A stretch of DNA of 64,000 nt, taken from Kutzneria chonburiensis. Its GTDB lineage: Bacteria > Actinomycetota > Actinomycetes > Mycobacteriales > Pseudonocardiaceae. Shown piece by piece: positions 16,636-25,204 of this stretch. The notes beneath the pieces were generated by a model, which did no database searches, was not told where the DNA came from, and saw nothing but the letters and a program-made list of their open reading frames with translations. Both the position numbers and the translations under genes were made by a program. The stretch lies in contig NZ_CP097263.1 in NCBI RefSeq assembly GCF_028622115.1, positions 7,316,001 to 7,380,000 on the forward strand. The letters run 5' to 3'. Position 1 is the stretch's first letter; each line of letters starts with the position of its first letter.

Positions 16636-17835
16636 TCAGAGCGAGTTGAGGTCGACGGCGCGGGCCATGACCTGGTAGCCGGCGTCGCCGGGGTGCAGGT
16701 GGTCGCCGCAGTCGTAGGCCGGCAGCATGCGCTGCGGGTCGGCCGGATCGCGGGTGACCTGGTCGAAGTCGACGACGGTGTCGTAGACGTGGCTGGTGCG
16801 GATCCAGTCGTTCACGGCCTGGCGCACGGACTCCAACTGCGGGGTCCACGAGCCCCAGCCCTTGAACGGCAGGATGGTGGCGGCGATGGTGCGGATGCTC
16901 CTGGCCTGCGCCCGCTCGGCGATCTCCTGGAGCGCCCCCTCGATCTTGGTGGGGTCGAACTGGTGCGGCTCCTGCTGGATGTCGTTCACGCCGAGCAAGA
17001 CGATCACGCTGTGCACGTTGGTGCGGGACAGCACGTCCTCGTCGAGGCGCTTGGTCGCGGCCTCGCCGCCGGCGCCGCCGTCGAGCAGCAAACGGTTGGC
17101 GCTGATGCCGGCGTCGTCGACGCCGAGACGCTGCCCGAGCCGCTCCGACAGGTAGTTGGGCCAGCGGTGGTTGGCGTCGGGCGTGGAGCCGTAGCCGTCG
17201 GTGATGGAGTCGCCGAGCGTGACGACGCTGCCCTGGGACGTCGAATTGAGCACGTCGACGCCGGTCACGTAGTACCAGGACGGGGTCTTCTCGGTGAACG
17301 CGGTGCCCCAGGTGTCGGCGGAGTGGTCGCCGTCGCGGGTGAAGTACGAGGTCTGCATGGCCAGCGGGTGGTACGTGGCCGGCCCGGACGGTGTCGGCAC
17401 GAAGGTCGTGACCAGCAGGTTCGAGTTGGACGGCACGCGCAACGACACCGGATCGCTGACGATGTCGGCCCCGGCGGCGACGGTGGTGGAGACCTGGCCA
17501 TGGAACTTCACGGTGACCGTGGACGCGGCGTCAGCGGTGCCGACTCTGGCCTGCACACCGATCGTGACGTGCCCGAACGTGATGGGCGAGGTCCCGTAGC
17601 GGTTGCTCAGCCGGATCCGGGCCTTGCTGCCGCCGACACTGGTGTGCACGACGTTGCGGATGGAGAAGTTGGGAAAACCGTCACCGGTGTTGTCCTGGCC
17701 GGACGCCGGCGCGGCCTCCCAGGTCCCGGACCAGGTGGCGGCGGCGCTGTCTGAGGTCTCCGCGGTCGCGAGTCCCGCGGGACCGCCGAGCACAAGCACG
17801 GCGGCCAGGGCGATACGTCCGATTCGGGTTCGCAT
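16636..17835 (-). CDS. Secreted SGNH/GDSL hydrolase
   Basis: 399 aa from the ATG at 17835, with GGGGAG 7 nt upstream. A signal peptide (about residues 1-26, ending GLATAE) is followed by a beta-rich domain of about 160 residues and then an intact SGNH domain: LGDSITDGYGS (block I nucleophile Ser), LLGVNDIQ (block III Asn), and DHLHPGDAGY (Asp/His). It should be an extracellular esterase or lipase; substrate unknown. Unlike the SGNH-like gene at 4249, all catalytic residues are present. Confidence 0.88.
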   Translation of the reverse strand: MRTRIGRIALAAVLVLGGPAGLATAETSDSAAATWSGTWEAAPASGQDNTGDGFPNFSIRNVVHTSVGGSKARIRLSNRYGTSPITFGHVTIGVQARVGTADAASTVTVKFHGQVSTTVAAGADIVSDPVSLRVPSNSNLLVTTFVPTPSGPATYHPLAMQTSYFTRDGDHSADTWGTAFTEKTPSWYYVTGVDVLNSTSQGSVVTLGDSITDGYGSTPDANHRWPNYLSERLGQRLGVDDAGISANRLLLDGGAGGEAATKRLDEDVLSRTNVHSVIVLLGVNDIQQEPHQFDPTKIEGALQEIAERAQARSIRTIAATILPFKGWGSWTPQLESVRQAVNDWIRTSHVYDTVVDFDQVTRDPADPQRMLPAYDCGDHLHPGDAGYQVMARAVDLNSL

Positions 17836-17944
17836 GGGCACGCTCCCCTCAACGGCGGCGGATCTCCACCATCACGCCGGAAGGAGCTCCCCGGTATAGC
17901 CCACTGGGGTGGTGCCGATCACAAACAACGGAGCATCGCTCAGC

Positions 17945-18715
17945 TCAGCCGCCGAGCTTGGCCCGCAGGAACTCGATGTCGGCGGCCTGCCCCTCGTCCG
18001 GCGTCTCGACCACGGCCGGCGCCTGCGCGGCGGCCAGCACCGCGACCAGCTGCTCCGGCTCGATCGTGCCGTCGGCGATGTTGGCGTGCCGGTCACGGGC
18101 CGAGTTGAACTCGTCGCGCGAGCTGTTCAGGTGCACCAGGTCGATCCGGCCGGTGATGGCCTTGACCCGCTCGACGATGCCGACCAGGTCCTCGCCGGCC
18201 GCGAACGCGTGGCAGGTGTCCAGGCAGAAACCGGCGCCGAACTCGCCGACCGCGTCCCACAGCCGGGCCAGCGCGTCGAACCGGCGGGCCATGGCGTTGT
18301 CGCCGCCTGCGGTGTTCTCGATCAGGATCGGCACGTCGAAGCCGCCCGACTCGGCCTGCCGCTCGAACAGCTTGCGCCAGTTCTCGAAGCCGACCGCGGC
18401 CTCCTCGCCCTTGGTCACGTGGCCGCCGTGCACGATCAGGCCCTTGGCCCCGACCTTCTTGGCCGCGGTGGCGTGCTGCTGGACCAGCTTGCGCGACGGG
18501 ATGCGGATCCGGTTGTTGGTCGAGGCCACGTTGATGATGTACGGCGAGTGCACGAACACCTCGATGTCCGAGGCCAGCAGCTCGTCGGTCTGCGGATGGG
18601 CCTTCGGCGCCTTCCAGCCCTGCGGGTCGGCCAGGAAGAACTGCACGACCTCGGCGCCGCGCTCCTTGGCGGCCCCGATCGGATCGTCGTCGCGGACGTG
18701 GGCTCCGATGCGCAT
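17945..18715 (-). CDS. nfo: Endonuclease IV (AP endonuclease)
   Basis: 256 aa from the ATG at 18715. TIM-barrel AP-endonuclease family 2 with the metal-ligand motifs visible in order: HSPYIINVAS, GLIVHGGHV, ILIENTAGG, FCLDTCHAFAAG, VHLNSSRDEFNSARDRHANI and VVETPDE. It cleaves DNA 5' to abasic sites in base-excision repair, using a trinuclear Zn centre. A -10 box (TACCCT on the minus strand, 18723-18728) 7 nt before the ATG indicates a leaderless transcript. Confidence 0.93.
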   Translation of the reverse strand: MRIGAHVRDDDPIGAAKERGAEVVQFFLADPQGWKAPKAHPQTDELLASDIEVFVHSPYIINVASTNNRIRIPSRKLVQQHATAAKKVGAKGLIVHGGHVTKGEEAAVGFENWRKLFERQAESGGFDVPILIENTAGGDNAMARRFDALARLWDAVGEFGAGFCLDTCHAFAAGEDLVGIVERVKAITGRIDLVHLNSSRDEFNSARDRHANIADGTIEPEQLVAVLAAAQAPAVVETPDEGQAADIEFLRAKLGG

Positions 18716-18808
18716 GACCAGCAGGGTAGTCCAAGATCGAACACGAATTGGGTATGGCATCGCGTCACCGATCGGACGTACCGTCGTTCTCCTATTTGAA
18801 AGTTACCG

Positions 18809-19852
18809 ATGAGTCACCGGCTGGACGGGGTGGGCATGCGAGGGCGGATCGGCACGCTGACGACGGCGGCGGCGCTCGTGCTGGCCACCAGCTCGCTCGG
18901 CCTGGCCGCGACGGCCGGCACCGCCAGCGCCGCGACACCCATCGTCATCGGCAGCTGCGCCACGTCAGTGCAGGGCGAGCCCGGGCAGCCGGTGTCGCTG
19001 AGCCCCAGCGCGGTCGTGCAACCCGTCACCAACGTGCTCAACGCCATCCCGCTGCTCGGCCCGCCGCTGGCCCAGCCGTTCCAGAAGGCGTTCACCGCGC
19101 TGCCGCCGATCCCGATCGGCGCGCTGCCCAACGGCAGCGGCTACATCTCCGGCGGCACCATCGCCAACCAGGTCGTCGCCCAGCTCAAGAACATCCCCCT
19201 GCTCGGCCCGGTCATCGGACTGCTGGTCGGCGGCGTGCAGCAGGCGCTGACCGCCGGCTGCGGCGTGGCCGTGCAGGGCGCGAACGCCGTGTCCGCGCCG
19301 ATCCAGAACGGCACCGCGGCGCTCGGCGGGGCCACCAGCGGCGGCGGTGGCACCGGTGGGACCGGTGGCGGCGGGACCACGGGCGGTGGCTCGACCGGCG
19401 GAACCGGAGGTGGCGGCACCGGCGGTTCGACCGGGGGCGGCACCACCGGCGGCACCGGCGGGGGCGGCAGCGTGAACTTCCCCACGTCCGGCGGCGTGTC
19501 CAACGGCGGCGTGCAGCTCTACCAGTTCAACGGAACGAACAGCTACGACTACGGCCGCGTGCCGCTGTTCTCGTACACCAACCTGCCGTTCGCGGTGCCC
19601 GGCGACTTCGCGCCGTCGCCCGGCGTGCTCTACGGCGGCAACGTCTCCGGCTACGCCCCGCAGGTCGGCAGCCTCAGCGGCATCAGCTCGGCCGCCGACG
19701 GCGTGCAGACCGCCGGCCGCGCGCAGGCCCTGCCCGGCTCCGGCTCGGGCTCCGGCGTGGCCGCCCCGGTGCTCATCGCCGTGCTGGCGCTGGCCGGTGT
19801 GACCGCCGCCCTGGTGCGCACCTGGGTGCTGCGCCGAGTGGCCGTCATCTGA
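18809..19852 (+). CDS. Secreted, C-terminally anchored Gly/Thr-rich protein
   Basis: 347 aa (338 if started at the ATG 18836). Signal peptide about residues 10-42 (LVLATSSLGLAATAGTASA). A hydrophobic domain with two Cys follows, then a low-complexity Gly/Thr/Ser segment (about residues 172-228) built of GGTGGGG/GGST units, a Tyr-rich soluble part, and a C-terminal membrane helix (APVLIAVLALAGVTAALVRTW) with basic end. This is the layout of a surface-exposed, membrane-anchored protein with a flexible wall-spanning linker. No family recognised. Just upstream of the ribosomal operon. Confidence 0.7.
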   Translation: MSHRLDGVGMRGRIGTLTTAAALVLATSSLGLAATAGTASAATPIVIGSCATSVQGEPGQPVSLSPSAVVQPVTNVLNAIPLLGPPLAQPFQKAFTALPPIPIGALPNGSGYISGGTIANQVVAQLKNIPLLGPVIGLLVGGVQQALTAGCGVAVQGANAVSAPIQNGTAALGGATSGGGGTGGTGGGGTTGGGSTGGTGGGGTGGSTGGGTTGGTGGGGSVNFPTSGGVSNGGVQLYQFNGTNSYDYGRVPLFSYTNLPFAVPGDFAPSPGVLYGGNVSGYAPQVGSLSGISSAADGVQTAGRAQALPGSGSGSGVAAPVLIAVLALAGVTAALVRTWVLRRVAVI

Positions 19853-19882
19853 CGCGATTTCGGCCGACCGGACCCCGGCTGT

Positions 19883-19968
19883 TACCCTCTCCAGGTTGCT
19901 GACGCAACAGGCCCTCCTGCCACGGAACGACCGTGGCCGCGCCAGTCCACAGGAGGTGAGTGGTCTTC
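19883..19968 (+). promoter_or_regulatory. rpsF operon promoter and structured leader
   Basis: TACCCT (19883-19888) is a probable -10 box, giving a leader of about 75 nt. The leader contains two hairpins: GTTGC/GCAAC (19895-19908) and a perfect 7-bp GCCACGG/CCGTGGC stem (19919-19937). An SD (AGGAGG, 19951-19956) follows. S6:S18 dimers autoregulate such operons in many bacteria by binding a leader structure; whether the second hairpin is that site needs covariation analysis. Confidence 0.45.
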
Positions 19969-20265
19969 ATGCGTCATTACGAAGTGATGGTCATCCTGGA
20001 CCCCAGTCTCGACGAGCGCACCGTCGCTCCGACCCTGGACACCTTTCTCAACGTGATCCGCACGTCCGGCGGCAACGTGGAGAAGGTCGACGTCTGGGGC
20101 AAGCGCCGCCTCTCGTACGAGATCAAGAAGCAGCCCGAGGGCATCTACGCGCTGCTCGACGTGAACGCCGAGCCGGCCGCGGTCAAGGAGCTCGACCGCC
20201 AGCTGTCCCTCCAGGACACGGTGCTGCGCACCAAGGTCCTGCGTCGCGACGCCGCCAGGGGCTGA
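19969..20265 (+). CDS. rpsF: 30S ribosomal protein S6
   Basis: 98 aa from the ATG at 19969 ([20 protein letters not shown]); the earlier GTG at 19960 sits too close to the SD and adds residues absent from homologues. Motifs [20 protein letters not shown] and [18 protein letters not shown] are S6 signatures. S6 binds S18 in the small-subunit platform. First gene of rpsF-ssb-rpsR-rplI; ssb follows after 4 bp. Confidence 0.96.
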   Translation: MRHYEVMVILDPSLDERTVAPTLDTFLNVIRTSGGNVEKVDVWGKRRLSYEIKKQPEGIYALLDVNAEPAAVKELDRQLSLQDTVLRTKVLRRDAARG

Positions 20266-20269
20266 TCCC

Positions 20270-20770
20270 ATGGCGGGCGAGACGACGATCACCGTGGTCG
20301 GGAACCTGACCGCCGATCCCGAGCTCCGCTTCACGCCGTCCGGCGCCGCTGTCGCCAGCTTCACCGTCGCGGCCACGCCGCGCACGCTGGACCGGCAGAC
20401 CGGCGAGTGGAAGGACGGCGACGCGCTGTTCATGCGTTGCAACATCTGGCGCCAGGCCGCCGAGAACGTCGCCGAGTCCCTCACCCGGGGCGCTCGCGTG
20501 ATCGTGACCGGCCGGCTGCGCCAGCGGTCCTACGAGACCAAGGAAGGCGAGAAGCGCACCGTCGTCGAGCTCGAGGTCGATGAGGTCGGCCCGTCGCTGC
20601 GGTACGCCAACGCCAAGGTCAACAAGGTCCAGCGCGCAGGTGGCGGCGGTGGCGGTGGCGGTGGTTTCGGCGGCGGTGGCGGCAACAGCGCCCCGGTCGA
20701 CGACCCGTGGGGCTCCGCGCCCCCGGCCAGCTCGGGCGGCGGCGGTTTCGCCGACGAGCCGCCCTTCTAG
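20270..20770 (+). CDS. ssb: Single-stranded DNA-binding protein
   Basis: 166 aa. N-terminal OB fold ([21 protein letters not shown] ... [21 protein letters not shown]) over about residues 1-110; a Gly-rich linker (about 121-140) and the acidic tail ending DEPPF, which recruits partner repair and replication proteins. Homotetrameric in the cytosol. Four bases after rpsF, suggesting coupled translation. Confidence 0.96.
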   Translation: MAGETTITVVGNLTADPELRFTPSGAAVASFTVAATPRTLDRQTGEWKDGDALFMRCNIWRQAAENVAESLTRGARVIVTGRLRQRSYETKEGEKRTVVELEVDEVGPSLRYANAKVNKVQRAGGGGGGGGGFGGGGGNSAPVDDPWGSAPPASSGGGGFADEPPF

Positions 20771-20821
20771 AGCGCGGCTCCGACGACCTCATTCACGTAG
20801 AAGTATCCAGGAGAAGACCTC

Positions 20822-21064
20822 ATGGCGAAGCCGCCTGTGCGCAAGCCCAAGAAGAAGGTTTGCGTTTTCTGCAAGGACAAGGCCAGCGCGAACCTGATCG
20901 ACTACAAGGACACCACGCTGCTGCGCAAGTACATCTCCGACCGCGGCAAGATCCGCGCGCGTCGGGTGACCGGCAACTGCTCGCAGCACCAGCGTGACAT
21001 CGCCATCGCGGTGAAGAACTCGCGCGAGATGGCGCTGCTGCCCTACACCTCGACCGCTCGCTGA
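20822..21064 (+). CDS. rpsR: 30S ribosomal protein S18 (zinc-binding form)
   Basis: 80 aa. The N-terminal CVFC together with the Cys in VTGNCSQHQ (and the His) makes the C+ zinc-binding form of S18. Core motif [19 protein letters not shown] is characteristic. Actinobacteria often have a second Cys-less copy elsewhere, used under zinc limitation; only this one is in the window. An SD (GGAGAAG) precedes the ATG. Confidence 0.95.
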   Translation: MAKPPVRKPKKKVCVFCKDKASANLIDYKDTTLLRKYISDRGKIRARRVTGNCSQHQRDIAIAVKNSREMALLPYTSTAR

Positions 21065-21081
21065 CGAAGGGAGTCGCACCG

Positions 21082-21537
21082 ATGAAGCTCATCCTCACCA
21101 CCGATGTCAGCGGTCTCGGCGGCCCCGGCGACCTGGTCGAGGTCAAGGACGGCTATGGCCGCAACTTCCTGCTGCCCCGCGGCTTCGCCATTCTGGCGAC
21201 CCGTGGCGCGCAGAAGCAGGTGGCCACGATCCGCCGGGCCCAGGAGACGCGCCGCGTGCGCGACCTGGACCACGCCAAGGAGATCAAGAACGCGATCGAC
21301 AACCTCGGTCCGATCACGCTGAGCGCGAAGGCCTCGGCCAACGCCAAGAAGCTGTTCGGCTCGGTCACCTCCGCCGACATCGTCGCCGCCGTGAAGTCCG
21401 CGGGCGGCCCGGTGCTCGACAAGCGGACCGTGGACACCGCCGGTCACATCAAGACCACCGGCAAGCACACGGTCAACGTCCGGCTGCACCCGGACGTGAC
21501 GGTGGCGCTGACCCTTTCGGTCGTGCCCACCGCCTGA
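21082..21537 (+). CDS. rplI: 50S ribosomal protein L9
   Basis: 151 aa, start 17 bp after rpsR with SD GAAGGGAG. N-terminal domain has the L9 signature [19 protein letters not shown]; a long connecting helix (about residues 42-75) and a C-terminal domain ([20 protein letters not shown]) follow. Binds 23S rRNA near L1. Last gene of the operon, followed by a strong terminator. Confidence 0.96.
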   Translation: MKLILTTDVSGLGGPGDLVEVKDGYGRNFLLPRGFAILATRGAQKQVATIRRAQETRRVRDLDHAKEIKNAIDNLGPITLSAKASANAKKLFGSVTSADIVAAVKSAGGPVLDKRTVDTAGHIKTTGKHTVNVRLHPDVTVALTLSVVPTA

Positions 21538-21546
21538 TTCACACGG

Positions 21547-21578
21547 AAGCTCCGCCCGGGTCGCCTCGGGCGGAGCTT
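21547..21578 (+). terminator. Terminator after rplI
   Basis: AAGCTCCGCCCG pairs perfectly with CGGGCGGAGCTT (12 bp) across an 8-nt loop, 10 bp after the rplI stop, with TTTCGCTCGTT following. It should end the rpsF operon transcript and separate it from dnaB. Confidence 0.8.
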
Positions 21579-21611
21579 TCGCTCGTTCAGAGCAGTCTCG
21601 CCCCGAACGGC

Positions 21612-21825
21612 TGTGGACAGCCCCGACGGACCGGCCGGCCGCGACACGCCGAAGAGGCAGTCGAACGCGACACGCCGGGTCGTACTGAGGCGAGTTTTTC
21701 CACACCTTACCCACAGCCTCTGACCAGCGGGTTTCTGCGGACCCCCGGCAGTTGTCCACAACTTGTCCCCAGCCTTGGTCCGGCCTGTGCCCCCTCGTTG
21801 CGGGGCCGTCCACAAGTTGTCCACA
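21612..21825. promoter_or_regulatory. DnaA-box cluster upstream of dnaB
   Basis: The 405-bp gap between rplI and dnaB holds two perfect TTGTCCACA boxes (21752-21760 and 21817-21825) and several one-mismatch boxes: TGTGGACAG (21612-21620, opposite orientation), TTTTCCACA (21696-21704), TTACCCACA (21707-21715), TTGTCCCCA (21763-21771); CCGTCCACA (21806-21814) has two mismatches. Seven sites in about 215 bp is far above chance. It could regulate dnaB or titrate DnaA. No AT-rich unwinding region is obvious, so it is not an evident origin. The rest of the gap (to 21942) shows only the dnaB leader with its SD GGGGAG. Confidence 0.6.
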
Positions 21826-21942
21826 GCTGCCTCCACAGGCTGGTTTGCCTGCTCCGGACGGGGGACCTAGCGTGCACGCGCGGAACTGTCAGGGGTGCCC
21901 GGTACAAACGAGCACGACAACCTTCGACTTGGGGAGTTCGCG

Positions 21943-24549
21943 GTGGCGTTGGTGGACGACCGTGGCATGAGCGAGCCCGGCTTCGAACGGCAGCCGCCCC
22001 AGGACCTCGCCGCCGAGCAGTCCGTGCTGGGCGGCATGCTGCTGAGCAAGGACGCCATCGCCGACGTCGTCGAGGTGCTCAGCCCCAACGACTTCTACCG
22101 GCCCGCGCACCAGGCCGTGTACGACTGCGTGCTCGACCTCTACGGCCGGGGTGAGCCCGCCGACCCCATCACCGTCTCCGCCGAGCTCGAACGCCGCGGC
22201 GAGCTCATGCGGGTCGGTGGCGCGCCGTACCTGCACACCCTCATCGCCACCGTCCCCACCGCCGCCAACGCCTCGTACTACGCCGAGATCGTCGCCGAGA
22301 AGGCCGTGCTGCGACGCCTCGTCGAGGCCGGCACCCGCGTCGTGCAGCTCGGTTACAACGGCGCCGACGGGGCCGACGTCGACGAGGTCGTCGACCGCGC
22401 CCAGGCCGCCATCTACGAGGTGACCGAGCGCCGCACGTCCGAGGACTACTCGGTGCTGGAGGACATGCTCCAGCCGACCATGGACGAGATCGACGCCATC
22501 GCCTCCCGCGGCGGGCAGTCGCTCGGCATCCCCACCGGCTTCACCGACCTCGACTCCGTCACCAACGGCCTGCACCCCGGCCAGATGATCATCGTCGCGG
22601 CCCGTCCTGGCGTCGGGAAGGCGCTGGCGCTGGACACTCCGCTGCCGACCCCGTCCGGGTGGACGACCATGGGCGAGGTCCAGGTCGGCGACGAGTTGAT
22701 CGACGCCGCCGGTCGACCGACCCAGGTGGTGGCGGCGACCGACGTGATGCACGGGCGTCCGTGCTACGAGGTCGAGTTCTCCGACGGCAGCGTGATCGTC
22801 GCCGACGCTCAGCACCAGTGGCTGACCGAGACCCGTGCCTCTCGGCGATCGGCTCAGCAGGCTGCCACCGGCTACAACCGACACCGCAACCAGAGGACCT
22901 TCGCGGCGATCCGCACGACGGAGGAGATCGCCGCGACGCTGCGGTGCGACACCGCCGACGCCCGGCTGAACCACTCCGTCACCAACGCCCGACCGCTCGA
23001 CCTGCCCGACCGCGAGCTGCTGCTGCCGCCGTACGTGCTCGGTGTGTGGCTGGGTGACGGCCACTCCGCCTCGTCCCGCTTCACCACTGCCGACCCCGAG
23101 ATCGCCTGGTATATCGAGGCCGATGGCATCGACGTGATCCCGCGTGGCGATCTCCGGTACAGCCTGCGGCTGCCGATCCGCGACGGCATTCCGGTCCGTG
23201 AGTGCGTCGTCTGCGGAGCCGGCTTCCAGCCGCAGACCAGCCAGGTCCGCACCTGTGGCCGGTCATGCGGTGGCAAGGCCAGGTTCGTCTCGGCCGCGGT
23301 GCCGGCCCCGACCTGCATGGACTGCGGTGGGCCGTCATGTGGCCTTGCGCAGTGCCAGCGGTGTCGCAACCATCACGGCACCGTCCAGGCGATCCTCCGC
23401 ACGCTCGGCGTTCTGGGCGACAAGCACATCCCCGCCGAGTATCTGCGCGCTTCGCGGGCACAGCGGCAGGCACTGCTGGCCGGCTTGCTCGACACCGACG
23501 GCACGGTCACCGCCGGCGGCAGCGTGCAGTTCGCCGTCACCAACAAGCGGCTGGCCGATGACGTGCACGAGCTCATCACAAGCCTCGGCTATCGCAGCAC
23601 CATGACCACGAAACCGGTGCGCGGGCGCAGTGCGGAGTCGTCCATCTCGTACACGATCACCTTCGGCACCGAGGACGACGTGTTCCGGCTGGAGCGCAAG
23701 CGCCTGGTGCACAAGGACCGCCGACGGACGGCAAGCACGGCGAGGACCGGGTCGAGGTACATCATCGATGTCCGGCCCGTGCCCGCCGTGCCCGTGCGCT
23801 GCGTCGAGGTGGACAACCCGGAACACCTCTACCTGGCCGGGCGGGCGATGATCCCGACCCACAACTCGACCTTGGGACTGGATTTCGCGCGGTCGTGCTC
23901 TATTCGGCACGGGTTGACCAGCTGCATCTTCTCGCTGGAAATGAGCAAGACCGAGATCGTCATGCGCATGTTGTCGGCCGAGGCCAAGATCCGGCTGGGC
24001 GACATGCGCGGTGGGCGGATGACCGACGACGACTGGACGCGGCTGGCCCGGCGGATGAGCGAGATCAGCGAGGCGCCGCTGTTCGTGGACGACTCGCCCA
24101 ACCTGACCATGATGGAGATCCGGGCCAAGGCCCGTCGGCTCAAGCAGCGCAACGACCTGCGGCTGATCGTGGTGGACTACCTCCAGCTGATGACCTCGGG
24201 CAAGCGCACCGAGTCCCGGCAGCAGGAGGTCTCGGAGTTCTCCCGACACCTCAAGCTGATGGCCAAGGAGCTGGAGGTGCCGGTGATCGCGATCAGTCAG
24301 CTCAACCGTGGGCCCGAGCAGCGCACCGACAAGCGGCCGATGCTGTCCGACCTGCGTGAGTCGGGCTCACTGGAGCAGGACGCGGACGCGGTCATCCTGA
24401 TCAACCGGCCGGACGCGTGGGAGCGGGACGACCCGCGCGCCGGCGAGGCCGACCTGATCCTGGCCAAGCACCGTGCCGGCCCGACGGCGACGATCACCGT
24501 GGCCCACCAGCTGCACTACAGCCGCTTCGCCGACCTGGCCCAGGGCTGA
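21943..24549 (+). CDS. dnaB: Replicative DNA helicase with intein
   Basis: 868 aa precursor from the GTG at 21943 (MALVDDRGMSEPGFERQPPQ), which has SD GGGGAG 6 nt upstream and matches mycobacterial DnaB starts. The N-terminal primase-interacting domain starts at QPPQDLAAEQSVLGGMLLS. The RecA-like ATPase is split inside the Walker A loop, between GVGK and STLG, by a 415-residue intein; excision leaves a 453-residue helicase. Later motifs include DLRLIVVDYLQLM (Walker B region) and SQLNRGPEQR. It unwinds DNA at the fork as a hexamer. Production of active helicase depends on splicing. Confidence 0.96.
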   Translation: MALVDDRGMSEPGFERQPPQDLAAEQSVLGGMLLSKDAIADVVEVLSPNDFYRPAHQAVYDCVLDLYGRGEPADPITVSAELERRGELMRVGGAPYLHTLIATVPTAANASYYAEIVAEKAVLRRLVEAGTRVVQLGYNGADGADVDEVVDRAQAAIYEVTERRTSEDYSVLEDMLQPTMDEIDAIASRGGQSLGIPTGFTDLDSVTNGLHPGQMIIVAARPGVGKALALDTPLPTPSGWTTMGEVQVGDELIDAAGRPTQVVAATDVMHGRPCYEVEFSDGSVIVADAQHQWLTETRASRRSAQQAATGYNRHRNQRTFAAIRTTEEIAATLRCDTADARLNHSVTNARPLDLPDRELLLPPYVLGVWLGDGHSASSRFTTADPEIAWYIEADGIDVIPRGDLRYSLRLPIRDGIPVRECVVCGAGFQPQTSQVRTCGRSCGGKARFVSAAVPAPTCMDCGGPSCGLAQCQRCRNHHGTVQAILRTLGVLGDKHIPAEYLRASRAQRQALLAGLLDTDGTVTAGGSVQFAVTNKRLADDVHELITSLGYRSTMTTKPVRGRSAESSISYTITFGTEDDVFRLERKRLVHKDRRRTASTARTGSRYIIDVRPVPAVPVRCVEVDNPEHLYLAGRAMIPTHNSTLGLDFARSCSIRHGLTSCIFSLEMSKTEIVMRMLSAEAKIRLGDMRGGRMTDDDWTRLARRMSEISEAPLFVDDSPNLTMMEIRAKARRLKQRNDLRLIVVDYLQLMTSGKRTESRQQEVSEFSRHLKLMAKELEVPVIAISQLNRGPEQRTDKRPMLSDLRESGSLEQDADAVILINRPDAWERDDPRAGEADLILAKHRAGPTATITVAHQLHYSRFADLAQG
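22621..23865 (+). other. Class 3 intein with LAGLIDADG endonuclease domain
   Basis: Intein residues 1-415 (precursor 227-641). It begins with Ala rather than Cys/Ser (ALALDTPLPTPSGW) and ends THN before Ser+1. The class 3 WCT set is present: Trp 67 (AQHQW, block B), Cys 394 (RCVEV, block F) and Thr 413 (PTHN, block G), so splicing should start from the block F Cys. Both endonuclease motifs keep their acidic residues: LGVWLGDG (about 140-147) and LLAGLLDTDG (about 284-293). Between them lie two Cys-rich knuckle groups (CVVC with RTCGRSC; CMDC with CQRC) resembling zinc ribbons. Insertion point is the P-loop, as in M. tuberculosis DnaB. Confidence 0.92.
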
Positions 24550-24556
24550 GGCACGG

Positions 24557-25138
24557 TCAACGGCGCACCTGATAGCGCAGGTGCAGCACCCGGTTGCCCT
24601 GAAGCGCCACGTCCGGGTCGGTCAACAGGTGCTGCGCGTGGACCGACCCGAAGTAGCGCTTGCCGGACCCGAACACGACAGGCACGACGTCCATTCGGAC
24701 CTCGTCGACCAGGCCCGCGGCGAACACCTGGCCACCGACGTCGCCGGCGGCGACCTCGACCACGCGGTCACCCGCGAGCTCCTGGGCCTTGGCCACGGCG
24801 GCCTCGACGCCGTCGACGAAGTGGAACGGCGCCTCGGGGTCCCAGCCGTCGGGCAGTCCCCGGTGCGTCACGACGACCACGTGGTCGACCCCGGCCGGCG
24901 GCGTCCCGTCCCAGCCGTCCGTCAGGTCGAAGACGTGGCGGCCGACGATCGTCACCCCGATCTGGTCCCAGTACGGCCGGGTGTAGTCGTACGAGGTCTG
25001 CGACACCGTCAGCTGGCCGCTCTCGTCCAACGGGACGTCACCGCTGGACAACCAGTCGAACAGCGGTCCGGGCTGGTCGTTCTCGTCCGCGACGAAACCG
25101 TCCATCGACACCGAGCTGTACATGACGACCTTGCCCAC
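24557..25138 (-). CDS. Dihydrofolate-reductase-fold protein (RibD C-terminal type)
   Basis: 193 aa from the GTG at 25138 (SD GGAGG 8 nt upstream). MYSSVSMDGFVAD is the N-terminal signature of the RibD-C/DHFR-like family; later motifs VTIVGRHVFDLTDGW, VVEVAAGDVGGQVFAAGLVDE and VVFGSGKRYFG fit NADPH-dependent reductases of this group. These are common stand-alone reductases of unknown substrate. Same orientation as the AraC gene upstream (66-bp gap). Convergent with dnaB, 7 bp from its stop. Confidence 0.85.
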   Translation of the reverse strand: MGKVVMYSSVSMDGFVADENDQPGPLFDWLSSGDVPLDESGQLTVSQTSYDYTRPYWDQIGVTIVGRHVFDLTDGWDGTPPAGVDHVVVVTHRGLPDGWDPEAPFHFVDGVEAAVAKAQELAGDRVVEVAAGDVGGQVFAAGLVDEVRMDVVPVVFGSGKRYFGSVHAQHLLTDPDVALQGNRVLHLRYQVRR

Positions 25139-25204
25139 GAGGCTCTCCTCCGCTTTGGGGTGCCCCAAATTAGCCGGTGCTGAGCGGTCGGCTCTTGTAA
25201 GAAA

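Noticed and set aside
19330-19475. GC-rich short repeats resembling a repeat array
   Set aside because: They are Gly/Thr codon repeats inside a coding region, without regular spacers, so not a CRISPR array.
19895-19937. S6:S18-binding leader RNA
   Set aside because: Hairpins are present in the right place but I could not match the conserved motif with confidence, so it is only mentioned in the leader entry.
21612-21942. Chromosomal origin of replication
   Set aside because: DnaA boxes are present but dnaA/dnaN are not adjacent and there is no AT-rich stretch; regulation or titration is more likely.
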